Source: Leptospira montravelensis (lineage in GTDB: Bacteria; Spirochaetota; Leptospiria; Leptospirales; Leptospiraceae). From it: DNA of 64,000 nt. Positions 10,399-17,924 of this stretch are shown piece after piece. Where the stretch lies: NCBI RefSeq assembly GCF_004770045.1, contig NZ_RQFO01000017.1:434001-498000 (forward strand), given 5' to 3'. A program made the position numbers and the translations under genes. Below the pieces are notes generated by a model, which was given only the letters and a program-made list of their open reading frames with translations, made no database searches and was not told where the DNA came from. The number at the start of each line of letters is the position of its first letter. The stretch's first letter is position 1.

Positions 10399-10439
10399 TC
10401 CTTAGTAAGGATATTAGATGAATATAAATTGGAAACCAT

Positions 10440-12041
10440 GTGACTCGAATTAAAACAGATTTTTTGATCATTGGAAGCGGAGTGAGTGGCCTCTTTACCG
10501 CATTAAAGCTAGCTCCGCTGGGAACTGTAGTCGTTGTCACTAAAAAAGCTGACTACGAATCCAATACCAATTATGCGCAAGGGGGAATTGCCTCTGTTTT
10601 CGATGATAAAGATAAGTTCGAAGAACATATCAAAGATACCTTAGAATCGGGCGCAGGACTTTGTGATTTAGAAGCAGTGCGTGTCCTTGTCGAAGAAGGA
10701 CCTACTCGGGTTCGAGAACTACTGGATTTAGGAGTTCCGTTTACCAGAAACCAAACCGGGGAACTCGACCTTGCCCGCGAAGGTGGTCATAGCAAAAACC
10801 GCATCATCCATTCACTAGATAGAACCGGAAGTGCCGTAGAGCAGTCGCTACTCGACCATGTGCACGCAAACAAAAACATCCAAATTTTAGAAAACCATGC
10901 CTGTGTAGATCTTATCACCAAACACCACTTAAAGGACAAAGAAAATCTTCCCCTTCGGTGTTATGGTGCTTATATTGTTGATACAGAAACAGGAGAGGTA
11001 TTTCCAGTTCTCGCTAAAAAAACCATTTTAGCCACTGGTGGTGCCGGTCAGGTATATCTTCATACCACCAATCCAAACATTGCGACTGGAGACGGAGTGG
11101 CAAGTGCCTATCGTGCAGGGGCCATCGTTAAAAATATGGAATTTTATCAATTCCATCCCACTTCTCTTTTTCATGAACAAGGAAATAGTTTTTTAATTTC
11201 AGAAGCAGTGCGAGGTCATGGTGGCATCTTACGAGAAATAGGCGGTAGACCATTCATGAAAGACTATCATGAAATGGGAGAACTTGCACCGCGTGATATT
11301 GTAGCTCGTGCCATCGACGATACTATGAAAAAAAGAGGAGAACCCCATGTCCTTCTCGATATCACTCATAGACCTGCAAACGACATCATCAACCACTTCC
11401 CTTCGATTTATGAACGTTGTAAAAAACTAGGAATCGATATTACAACCGATCCGATCCCTGTGGTGCCAGCAGCACATTATATGTGTGGCGGTGTGGCAAC
11501 CGATCTACTGGGAAGAACCAATATTGCCGATTTATATGCCTGCGGGGAAACCACATGCACGGGAGTTCACGGCGGAAACCGATTGGCATCTAATAGTTTA
11601 CTCGAATGTCTTGTTTTCTCTCATAGAATTGCAGGTGATATCCAGTCCCAAGGAAAACTAAGTTATTCGGCTGAAACAGATTTGATTCCTGATTGGAACA
11701 AAGAAGGAACCACCAATACAGAAGAATGGGTTCTCATCTCTCATGATTTGATAGAAATCAAAACCATTATGAGTAATTATGTGGGGATTGTGCGTTCAGA
11801 TATGCGACTCGAAAGAGCCCTACGAAGAATCAAACTAATTTCGGAGGAAGTGAAAGACTATTACAACAGAACCACTGTCTCTCTTGGTTTACTAGAACTT
11901 CGAAACTTAGTAAAAGTCGCCGAACTCATTGTACGTTCCGCACTCCTAAGAAAAGAAAGTCGCGGGCTCCATTTTAGTACGGACTATCCAGAAGACAGGA
12001 CACCTTCCAGACAAGATACAATCCTTTCTCACAAACTATAA
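10440..12041 (+). CDS. nadB: L-aspartate oxidase NadB
   Basis: A 533-residue flavoprotein starting at GTG. NadB oxidises L-aspartate to iminoaspartate, the first step of NAD synthesis. The FAD-binding motif [19 protein letters not shown] is at the N-terminus, and [38 protein letters not shown] and the second FAD region [20 protein letters not shown] are all family hallmarks. The C-terminal helical domain ([11 protein letters not shown]) is complete. The gene follows the S41 peptidase by 41 bases on the same strand and could share its transcript. A dispersed stem-loop repeat begins 19 bases after the stop. Confidence 0.95.
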   Translation: MTRIKTDFLIIGSGVSGLFTALKLAPLGTVVVVTKKADYESNTNYAQGGIASVFDDKDKFEEHIKDTLESGAGLCDLEAVRVLVEEGPTRVRELLDLGVPFTRNQTGELDLAREGGHSKNRIIHSLDRTGSAVEQSLLDHVHANKNIQILENHACVDLITKHHLKDKENLPLRCYGAYIVDTETGEVFPVLAKKTILATGGAGQVYLHTTNPNIATGDGVASAYRAGAIVKNMEFYQFHPTSLFHEQGNSFLISEAVRGHGGILREIGGRPFMKDYHEMGELAPRDIVARAIDDTMKKRGEPHVLLDITHRPANDIINHFPSIYERCKKLGIDITTDPIPVVPAAHYMCGGVATDLLGRTNIADLYACGETTCTGVHGGNRLASNSLLECLVFSHRIAGDIQSQGKLSYSAETDLIPDWNKEGTTNTEEWVLISHDLIEIKTIMSNYVGIVRSDMRLERALRRIKLISEEVKDYYNRTTVSLGLLELRNLVKVAELIVRSALLRKESRGLHFSTDYPEDRTPSRQDTILSHKL

Positions 12042-12059
12042 AAGGCAAACTAATATTAA

Positions 12060-12168
12060 GCGCCAGGGACCCTAGCGGAAATCCTTTCTCGTCAGAGAAA
12101 GATTGAAGCGGAGGGCCCGGTCCCTTTTCGTTTTAATTTTATGTTTAAGGAAAAAATCGGAGGCGCCC
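12060..12168 (+). repeat. Dispersed stem-loop repeat, copy A
   Basis: Starts GCGCCAGGGACC and ends GGAGGCGCCC. The core has AGCGGAAATCCTTTCTC, a short loop and GAGAAAGATTGAAGCGGAG, forming an imperfect hairpin, followed by GGGCCCGGTCCC. The same plan recurs at 32506, 36409, 36990, 50827 and 57975. It lies in the 188-base gap between nadB and the small membrane protein gene. Nothing else is seen in that gap. Confidence 0.75.
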
Positions 12169-12229
12169 ACCTAACATAAATGAATTCAAATCAAATTTCA
12201 CTTACTAAAAAAATACGACCGAACAATGA

Positions 12230-12445
12230 TTAACTCCTAATTCCTAGAATGGTATAAACAATTCCTAAAATGATGGGAAGGATAGAATAACTAAACACAT
12301 GGATGAAATGTCCACGTTTTTCGCCCCATTTTTGCTTCATCGGTTCCAATTTCCAAAAAAATCCAGGTTTGTAGATGCGTAAGATATATGTGGTGGTTCC
12401 ATAGAGGATAAAAAATACGCCGAGTCCAACAGTGAATAGGTTCAT
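12230..12445 (-). CDS. Small two-helix membrane protein
   Basis: About 71 residues with two predicted transmembrane helices: residues 1-22 (MNLFTVGLGVFFILYG...) and about 48-70 (FSYSILPIILGIVYTILGI). A polar, Trp-containing loop lies between them. The ATG at 12445 is preceded by AAGGAG four bases away, so I prefer it to the more upstream start at 12466. Unknown function; single gene, divergent from the recombinase. Confidence 0.7.
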   Translation of the reverse strand: MNLFTVGLGVFFILYGTTTYILRIYKPGFFWKLEPMKQKWGEKRGHFIHVFSYSILPIILGIVYTILGIRS

Positions 12446-12716
12446 AAGTCTCCTTGATAATCTCACGTTATGTGGGAATGCGAACTTTCCAAGAAAAAAA
12501 TATAGGGAAAATAGTTTTGGCTATCGGATTTTTATGGATGTGATAAGAGGAAGTCATTGGGAGGCGGGTTCAGTTCCCCACCCAAATCAGGGCGGGGATA
12601 CTATATTCGCACATAACCGCAACAAATACACGAAACTCCAATAAAACTTCCAAAATCAAGAACCAAATCCATCCGATTCCACCTAACTAAAATACCAATA
12701 TAAGGTTAGGTATCAA

Positions 12717-13847
12717 ATGATCAAACTTCGTTATTCACTCGAGGACCATCGTTTCCATTTGCAATTTGGATATTCGAAAACTTTTTTTTCCATTGCAAAA
12801 TCCATTCCCAAAGCATATTACGATTCCACTACCAAATCATGGTCCTACCCAAATGATCCAACCATCATTAAACAGGTACTAGATGCCTTTGAATCAGATG
12901 ATATACGAATCATTCCTAAAGAAATTCCAAAAAAATGTGGAATTTTAGATGATTATTTAAAAGCAACTAGAGATAGAAATTTCACGTTTTGCACTACAAA
13001 AACTTACTTCTCACATTTATTTCGATTGTTAGTGTTCACAGAAAAACTTCCATCAAATATAAGAATGATTGATTTAGAAAATTATTTGGACCATATCGTC
13101 TTAGAACGTGGTGCAAAAGCTGCTAGTGTTCGTTCTGCAAGACAGGCTTTCATCTTTTATTTCCGCGAAGTTAGAAATCAGTTTACCAATCTAAAATTTC
13201 CTAAGATGAAAGTGGAATCAAAACTACCAGAAGTTTTGTCAGCCGAAGAAACAAGAGCCATCTTTAATGCATTACCCAACAGAAAACATAAAATGTTATT
13301 ACTCATCAGTTACTCTTCCGGCTTACGGGTAAGTGAAGTGATTCATTTAAAATTAACTGATATAGATTTTAAACGAAATATGGTTCGTGTCACACAAGGA
13401 AAAGGTAAAAAAGATAGGTATACCATACTTGCTAGTTCCCTTCTGGAAGAACTTAAAGAATATTTAAAAGTCAGGGAATACAATTTGTTATTACGACAAA
13501 GTTATAACGAAATGCGAGCCAATCCTTGGTTGTTTCCTGGAATGAACAATAGACCACTTAATATTCGTACTGCGGAAACCATTTTCACCAACGCAGCCCT
13601 AAAAGCCAATATCCAAAAGAAAGTGACCTTCCATAGTTTAAGGCATGCTTTTGCCACACATCTTTTAGAATTGGGAACAGATCTACGAATGATCCAAACT
13701 TTACTCGGACACGCAAGTGTCCGAACCACACAAATTTATACAAAAGTGGCAAGAAGTCGGTTAGAAAATATCGTCAGTCCTTTGGACCGAATTCCAAACC
13801 AAAAAGACAAAACCATTCTTTTACCAGAAAACAAACAAAAAGACTAA
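12717..13847 (+). CDS. Tyrosine recombinase with extra N-terminal domain
   Basis: A 376-residue integrase. Residues 1-65 form an extra domain (IAKSIPKAYYDSTTKSWSYP) that recalls the small HARP-like module. Residues 80-165 are a SAM-like core-binding domain, and 175-355 the catalytic domain with the full set: Arg in SSGLRVSEV, Lys in QGKGKKDRY, HSLRH, the second His in LLGHASV, and nucleophile Tyr in TTQIYTKV. It has no clear integron-integrase insertion. It opens an accessory pocket with orphan genes, long palindromes and a tRNA cluster, suggesting it acts, or once acted, on one of these sites; that is inference. Confidence 0.9.
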   Translation: MIKLRYSLEDHRFHLQFGYSKTFFSIAKSIPKAYYDSTTKSWSYPNDPTIIKQVLDAFESDDIRIIPKEIPKKCGILDDYLKATRDRNFTFCTTKTYFSHLFRLLVFTEKLPSNIRMIDLENYLDHIVLERGAKAASVRSARQAFIFYFREVRNQFTNLKFPKMKVESKLPEVLSAEETRAIFNALPNRKHKMLLLISYSSGLRVSEVIHLKLTDIDFKRNMVRVTQGKGKKDRYTILASSLLEELKEYLKVREYNLLLRQSYNEMRANPWLFPGMNNRPLNIRTAETIFTNAALKANIQKKVTFHSLRHAFATHLLELGTDLRMIQTLLGHASVRTTQIYTKVARSRLENIVSPLDRIPNQKDKTILLPENKQKD

Positions 13848-13992
13848 TCATCATTTTCTCAAAGACCCATCCAATTCATTTTTTCCAAAAGCCACTGACT
13901 CTTACTTTCACATTTAGTTGACGAAAACCAAATCGCCCACACTCTTCCATTCATTCTTTTCTAAATAGTTTGGCCGAAACCAACACAAAACA

Positions 13993-14373
13993 ATGAAAGA
14001 CAAATTCGAACAATTTTATTCATCTTTAACAGAAACTGAAATTTCAATTGTTATGCGACTTAAAGAAATTTTAAAACCATTTGAAACTCTCGAAGAAAGG
14101 ATTTCGTATTCCGTTCTCTACTACTTTCAAAATAGTCGTGTTTGTTTTATTTGGCCAGCTTCTATCAAACCTGGACCAAAATCTGGAGTACAGTTTGGAT
14201 TTTGTAACGGTTATCTGTTAAACGATCCGAATCAAAAACTTGAAAGGGAAAACCGCAAACAAGTTTATTGTATCACATTTCATACAGTCAATGAAATCAA
14301 CGAAATTGACCTTACTAATTTTATAAAAAATGCTTTAGAAGTGGACCTGAGTATTTTTAAAAAGAAAAAGTAG
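13993..14373 (+). CDS. DUF1801-like small protein
   Basis: A 126-residue protein. Features include a helical N-terminus (ETEISIVMRLKEILKPFETLEERISY), a central strand pair (NSRVCFIWPASIKPGPKSGVQFGFCNG) and a Lys-rich C-terminus. This pattern resembles DUF1801 (YdhG-type) proteins; a biochemical role is not established. It follows the recombinase by about 145 bases on the same strand and is followed by a structured GC-rich element, an arrangement reminiscent of a gene cassette. I rate the family call as tentative. Confidence 0.6.
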   Translation: MKDKFEQFYSSLTETEISIVMRLKEILKPFETLEERISYSVLYYFQNSRVCFIWPASIKPGPKSGVQFGFCNGYLLNDPNQKLERENRKQVYCITFHTVNEINEIDLTNFIKNALEVDLSIFKKKK

Positions 14374-14415
14374 TGCGTTCCCAATGGTTATGAATCCTCA
14401 AATCCGTATCAAAAA

Positions 14416-14504
14416 GGGCCGGGCTACTCCGGGGTCCGCTGAACGCTCCCGTCACCAACCATCTAACGATGGCAGGTGACCAAGCCCTACGTCTCCCTAA
14501 CGCG
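14416..14504. repeat. GC-rich structured element with perfect internal hairpin
   Basis: Begins GGGCCGGGCTACTCCGGGG and ends CCCTAACGCG. The centre is a near-perfect hairpin: GTCACC (14451) and CCATC pair with GATGG and GGTGAC (ends 14480) around a TAAC loop. GGGCT near the left end can pair with AGCCC to the right of the hairpin. The base composition is far from the A+T-rich neighbours. The general plan (GGGCCGGGCT at one end, a CCTAACGCG or CCTGGCGC-like sequence at the other) resembles the dispersed stem-loop family in reverse orientation, but the middle differs. Confidence 0.65.
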
Positions 14505-14535
14505 ATAATGGAAACTAAAATTTAATTAAAAAAGA

Positions 14536-14835
14536 TTAACCTTTTCCTTTTTGAGCCCAAAAGTAAATTAACACAAGGAAACCAATTCCTGTCAGACCAA
14601 TCAATTGCCACCAACCACTCATTCCTACATCATGAAGCCTACGGGAACCAACGCTCAAACTTGGCAACAAAACTGCTAAAGAAAAAACTCCGCCAATCAG
14701 CGGAAGGATCATGTTCAGCGCTGCACTGATGATGATACAAGCAACAACCCACCACCAGAACTCTGGCCTTTTTGCATTGCCGCTAAAATCAGCATATTTT
14801 TGTAAACATACCTTAATCGCATCTTGGAATGACAT
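14536..14835 (-). CDS. DUF805 membrane protein
   Basis: A 99-residue protein with the DUF805 plan: an N-terminal amphipathic segment ending in FSGNAKRPEFWWWVV, three transmembrane helices, and the signature SVGSRRLHDVGMSGWWQLI between the second and third. Function is unknown. The same domain appears as the N-terminal part of the fusion protein at 43794. It is convergent with the DUF1801-like gene and divergent from the PfpI-like gene. Confidence 0.88.
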   Translation of the reverse strand: MSFQDAIKVCLQKYADFSGNAKRPEFWWWVVACIIISAALNMILPLIGGVFSLAVLLPSLSVGSRRLHDVGMSGWWQLIGLTGIGFLVLIYFWAQKGKG

Positions 14836-14937
14836 ATCTTTTTACCTTCCACTGAGTCTCTTATTTTGTTCGTTACAAACGAGGCATATTAGAAATTAAT
14901 TATTAATCATGTAAAGTAAAAAAGGAAAATTGAGTAA

Positions 14938-15540
14938 ATGTTGCAAATAGGAATTCTTATTTTTCCAGAAGTCGAAGTAATGGACTTTGCCGGCCCCTTT
15001 GAAGTCTTTTCTCTAGCAGAAACTAACGAACGTAAGAAATTATGCCAGGTACATATTGTTGCCGAAAACCTATCTCCCATCCCTGCAAGGAATGGACTCA
15101 TAGTTTTGCCTAACTATGACTACACAAATTGCCCACAAATGGATATATTAATTGTCCCAGGCGGATTCGGTGCCGAGGAGTTAGAGATTAAAAATCAAAC
15201 AACCCTTAGCTGGATTAAAGCGAAATACTCAGAAGTTAAGCATTTAGCTTCCATTTGTACAGGTGCGTTTCTATTAGCAGAAATAGGACTTTTAGATCAT
15301 TTAGAAGTCACCACTCACTGGATGGACATTGAAACTCTTAAAAACAACTATCCAATGTTAAATGTAAAAGAAAACGTTCGATTTACAGACAATGGGAAAA
15401 TTCTAACTTCGGGAGGAATTTCCTCCGGCATTCATTTGAGTTTTTATCTCCTCCAAAAACTATTTGGACTCGAAGTAGCCACTCGAACCGCAAAACGCAT
15501 GGAATACGATTGGGATCCAAGTTCACTTAACAAACATTAA
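14938..15540 (+). CDS. DJ-1/PfpI family protein
   Basis: A 200-residue glutamine-amidotransferase-like protein: IGILIFPEVEVMDFAGPFEVF at the N-terminus, DILIVPGGFGAEE, and the nucleophile elbow SICTGAFLLAEIGLL with Cys 107, followed by His 127 in TTHW. This belongs to the subgroup that resembles the N-terminal domain of GlxA-type regulators; the AraC DNA-binding domain is absent. Isocyanide hydratases have a similar layout. Substrate is not predictable. Long palindromes begin 40 bases after the stop. Confidence 0.88.
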   Translation: MLQIGILIFPEVEVMDFAGPFEVFSLAETNERKKLCQVHIVAENLSPIPARNGLIVLPNYDYTNCPQMDILIVPGGFGAEELEIKNQTTLSWIKAKYSEVKHLASICTGAFLLAEIGLLDHLEVTTHWMDIETLKNNYPMLNVKENVRFTDNGKILTSGGISSGIHLSFYLLQKLFGLEVATRTAKRMEYDWDPSSLNKH

Positions 15541-15579
15541 CCATAGCTCTCAACCCATTTCACTACTGAATTCGATTTA

Positions 15580-15661
15580 TGTCTTCAATATGCCTAGGGC
15601 CCCTTGTGGGAGCTCTGGCCCTCCGTGGGTGCTGTTTGGTGCCCTAGGCATATTGAAGACA
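15580..15661. repeat. Long inverted repeat, element 1
   Basis: A 21-base perfect inverted repeat: GTCTTCAATATGCCTAGGGC (15581-15600) against GCCCTAGGCATATTGAAGAC (15641-15660), plus the flanking T-A pair. The 40-base GC-rich centre contains CTCTGGCCCTCCGTGGGTGC. Outer, weaker complementarity extends the palindrome: CATTTCACTACTGAA on the left against TTGAAGTGGAAATG on the right. Confidence 0.85.
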
Positions 15662-15814
15662 GTATTAACGTTGAAGTGGAAATGAAAATAATTCTATAAC
15701 TATGCGATTCGTTTTCCTCGGATTTTCCATCGTGGAAAATCGTTCGAATCCCTATTCACTTCAGTCTTAAATAAAATCTATATTTGTACCAAATTTCCCT
15801 AATGAATTCGAGCC

Positions 15815-15926
15815 CTTTCTGAGAAATGGCATGGGCGCCGCACAGCACCCACGGACGGGTGCGAGCGGGAGTTCTGGCCACGGAGGGCCAGACGAACGCA
15901 AGGCGTCCATGCCATTTCTCAGAAAG
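15815..15926. repeat. Long inverted repeat, element 2
   Basis: Left arm 15815-15839 (CTTTCTGAGAAATGGCATGG then GCGCC) pairs with right arm 15902-15926 at 24 of 25 positions. The 62-base centre contains CAGCACCCACGGACGGGTGC and CACGGAGGGCCAGA. Outer complementarity again exists (AATTTCCCTAATGAA against TTGAAGGGGAAATT). The arms differ in sequence from element 1 but keep pairing. Confidence 0.85.
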
Positions 15927-15956
15927 TATATTCGTTGAAGGGGAAATTAACAAATT

Positions 15957-15978
15957 GGGTGGATGACGGGATTTCGCC
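15957..15978 (-). repeat. Duplicate of the tRNA-His 3' end
   Basis: GGGTGGATGACGGGATTTCG matches the 3' end of the tRNA-His gene at 16194-16212 (GGGTGGATGACGGGATTCG) with one inserted T. It is in the same orientation 237 bases away. Short direct copies of a tRNA 3' end usually mark the far border of DNA integrated at that tRNA. Confidence 0.65.
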
Positions 15979-16068
15979 TTACACGGTTCTCCCGTCCGGG
16001 TCGAACTCGTTCCAGGCCGTCTTTTGCGAGCCCTCGCACATCCATGTGCTCGGTCGTTCTCGCTTAAC

Positions 16069-16100
16069 GCCAATTAGGCAAGGTGTCTTGCCAAATTGGC
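16069..16100. repeat. 13-pair hairpin
   Basis: GCCAATT-A-GGCAAG, loop GTGT, CTTGCC-A-AATTGGC: 13 paired bases with one internal A-A mismatch. There is no T run on either side, so it is unlikely to be a terminator. Confidence 0.7.
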
Positions 16101-16194
16101 TACTCGAACTCTATCGCAAAATCGTTCGAATCCCAATCTTTTGGATTCTGATATTAATTTGTTTGGAATTTGAATCGCCGAAGGCGATTTAATG

Positions 16195-16267
16195 GGTGGA
16201 TGACGGGATTCGAACCCGCGACGACCGGTACCACAAACCGGGGCTCTACCGCTGAACTACATCCACC
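16195..16267 (-). tRNA. tRNA-His (GTG)
   Basis: Cloverleaf read on the minus strand: acceptor stem starting GGTGGATG, with an encoded extra G at position -1 opposite C73, as expected for tRNA-His. The anticodon stem-loop CCGGT-TTGTGGT-ACCGG gives anticodon GTG, and the T-arm is GGGTTCGAATCCC. CCA is not encoded. Last of three tRNAs in one orientation. Confidence 0.95.
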
Positions 16268-16284
16268 GTTTCTAGAACAATCAT

Positions 16285-16358
16285 CGACCCGAGAGGGATT
16301 CGAACCCCCGACCAACTGCTTAGAAGGCAGTTGCTCTATCCAGCTGAGCTACCGGGTC
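16285..16358 (-). tRNA. tRNA-Arg (TCT)
   Basis: Acceptor stem GACCCGG pairs with TCGGGTC (one G-T pair), discriminator G. Anticodon loop CTTCTAA gives TCT, reading AGA/AGG. T-arm GGGGTTCGAATCCC. No encoded CCA. It lies 17 bases from tRNA-Pro and from tRNA-His, so the three are probably one transcript. Confidence 0.95.
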
Positions 16359-16375
16359 AGATAGAACCAACTGAT

Positions 16376-16447
16376 TCGGGATGACAGGATTTGAACCTGC
16401 GACCCTCTGTACCCAAAACAGATGCGCTACCACTGCGCTACATCCCG
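16376..16447 (-). tRNA. tRNA-Pro (TGG)
   Basis: Acceptor stem CGGGATG pairs with CATCCCG, discriminator A. Anticodon loop TTTGGGT gives TGG. T-arm CAGGTTCAAATCCTG. No encoded CCA. First tRNA of the minus-strand cluster, directly after the TPR gene at 16507. Confidence 0.95.
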
Positions 16448-16506
16448 AGAAAGTCCTTGAAACACCAGTGTTTTTGGCTTAGGGACTGTGTCAACAAAAC
16501 GGAGAT

Positions 16507-17178
16507 TTATTTCTTTAGGTTCTTCAATCTTTCTAAGAGGATGGGATGGTTTGGGTTCTTTTGTAGAGCTTTGCGATAGGCTTTCCAAGCTTCCTCTGGT
16601 TTTCCAATGGTTTGCAAAAAATAACCAAAGGAATCCAAATAGGCCGGATTGTTGGGATCGAGTTCCAATGCTTTTTTTAAAGAGCGAATGGCTTCCGCAC
16701 GTTCCTCGGAATTTGGTTTTTTTTTCAAGGCAAGAAGGTATCCAAGCGAGTTCAAACTGTTTTTGTAATCGGGAGTATGCCTTAAAATACGGCGGTGGAT
16801 CTCAATGGCTTCTTCCAACCGGTGTGTGTATTCATAAACATGAGCTAAAAACGAAAGGAGTTTGGCATCATCCACAGCCACTTGTAATCTTTCTTTGATG
16901 ATGGATTCGGCTGTTTCCCAATCCTTTAATTCCACGAGGGCAAATACTTTTAGGCGGTACACATTATCCAGTTCAATGAACCCCGGATATTCGCTTAGGA
17001 TCCGATCCAAAACCTGAATCGATTTTTTAAAGTTTTTGGTCTGAAAACAACACAAAGCAAAATTATACAAAAGGATAGGATCTTCTGGATTTTGGAGTAA
17101 GGCCTGGTCCAAAAGATTCAATGCCATAGCATAGTTGCCTTTATTCATATAACCGAGATAATCTGTTTCTTCAGCCAT
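16507..17178 (-). CDS. TPR protein
   Basis: A 223-residue soluble protein made of tetratricopeptide repeats. Clear units are NYAMALNLLDQALLQNPEDP, FKKSIQVLDRILSEYPGF, EEAIEIHRRILRHTPDY, ALKKALELDPNNPAY-type and EEAWKAYRKALQKNPNHP. There is no signal peptide or membrane helix. It lies four bases downstream of surE, so it is almost certainly in the sppA-membrane protein-surE-TPR operon. It is likely a cytoplasmic scaffold; the partner is unknown. Confidence 0.85.
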   Translation of the reverse strand: MAEETDYLGYMNKGNYAMALNLLDQALLQNPEDPILLYNFALCCFQTKNFKKSIQVLDRILSEYPGFIELDNVYRLKVFALVELKDWETAESIIKERLQVAVDDAKLLSFLAHVYEYTHRLEEAIEIHRRILRHTPDYKNSLNSLGYLLALKKKPNSEERAEAIRSLKKALELDPNNPAYLDSFGYFLQTIGKPEEAWKAYRKALQKNPNHPILLERLKNLKK

Positions 17179-17182
17179 TGGT

Positions 17183-17923
17183 TTACTTAGATTGTAGTTC
17201 CTTTAATCGAATCTTTTCCGTTAGATCTAATTGAATCGGTGTGACAGGAAGTTTTCCTTGGTAATAAGCTTCAAAGTCAGTGCCTGTTTCATCATCATGT
17301 CCAAGCAAACTTCCATTTAATTGAAATTCGCTGACTCCTTCGATGATTTGTTTTTTTTCATACTTTTCGGAGTAACGACGACGACCAAGACGAGTAAACA
17401 CAACCTCGTTTAATGTGCCTGATCCAGAAATTTCGGGAGGGAAATTTAAATTCCATACTTCACCAGACTGAATCTGCGATCGGTATTTTTCCAAAAAAGA
17501 TAAAACTAGTTCGGCTTCTTTTTCATAACCATCGTCTGGATCAATCCTACCCGAACTCACGGCAAGAGAAGGAATTCCATGCAAAGCACCATGTTTGGCA
17601 GCTCCAACAGTTCCTGAATAATGGACATCATACCCCATATTCACACCACGGTTGATCCCAGAGATGACAAAGTCAATTTTGGGAAAGATCTCTGCATACA
17701 ATCCAATGTTCACACAATCGGCAGGAAAGCCGTCAGCAATATAATGGTTGTCATTGATTCGTTCCACACGCATTCCTTGGAAGACGGTAAGAGCCATAGA
17801 AGTGACAGAACGTTCTTTCAATGGTGCAATGAGATATGTTTTATAAGATTTACCGAGAACTCGTTCTAATGCTTTGATTCCGGCGGAAGAAATTCCGTCG
17901 TCATTTGTGATGAGTAAATTCAA
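17183..17923 (-). CDS. surE: 5'-nucleotidase SurE
   Basis: About 246 residues. SurE is a metal-dependent nucleotidase/phosphatase linked to stationary-phase survival. LLITNDDGISSAGI at the N-terminus holds the metal-binding Asp pair; ITNDDG, the Ser in KERSVTSMA, and SGINRGVNMGYDVHYSGTVGAA are family signatures. I prefer the TTG at 17923 (giving MNLLITNDDG): AGGTGG lies eight bases upstream, and it begins just after the upstream stop codon. A GTG at 17935 would overlap that gene. Confidence 0.94.
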   Translation of the reverse strand: MNLLITNDDGISSAGIKALERVLGKSYKTYLIAPLKERSVTSMALTVFQGMRVERINDNHYIADGFPADCVNIGLYAEIFPKIDFVISGINRGVNMGYDVHYSGTVGAAKHGALHGIPSLAVSSGRIDPDDGYEKEAELVLSFLEKYRSQIQSGEVWNLNFPPEISGSGTLNEVVFTRLGRRRYSEKYEKKQIIEGVSEFQLNGSLLGHDDETGTDFEAYYQGKLPVTPIQLDLTEKIRLKELQSK

Positions 17924-17924
17924 A

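Larger units (their letters stand above)
15541..16193. other. Gene-free structured region beside the tRNA cluster
   Basis: About 650 bases with no credible gene. It holds two long nested palindromes (15555-15685 and 15790-15945), a 17-base exact direct repeat ending in the tRNA T-loop-like sequence GTTCGAATCCC (15736-15752 and 16118-16134), a hairpin GATTTTCCA-TCG-TGGAAAATC (15721-15741), a copy of the tRNA-His 3' end (15957-15978) and a 13-pair hairpin (16069-16100). G+C content rises well above that of neighbouring genes inside the palindromes. Confidence 0.7.

Noticed and set aside
10418..10453. Short leader ORF before nadB
   Set aside because: It has 11 sense codons, no ribosome site and overlaps the nadB start in another frame; nothing suggests attenuation.
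12717..15930. A true integron (IntI plus attC array)
   Set aside because: The recombinase lacks a recognisable IntI-specific insertion, and the palindromes do not carry clean RYYYAAC and GTTRRRY ends; kept only as a hypothesis to test.
15756..16073. A 105-residue minus-strand ORF across palindrome element 2
   Set aside because: It runs straight through both arms of the inverted repeat and the tRNA-His fragment, is Arg/Pro-rich, and has no ribosome site or protein-like pattern.
16170..16579. Plus-strand ORFs over the tRNA cluster
   Set aside because: They are antisense to three well-formed tRNAs and to the TPR gene; phrases such as GFEPATTG come from translating the tRNA T-arm.
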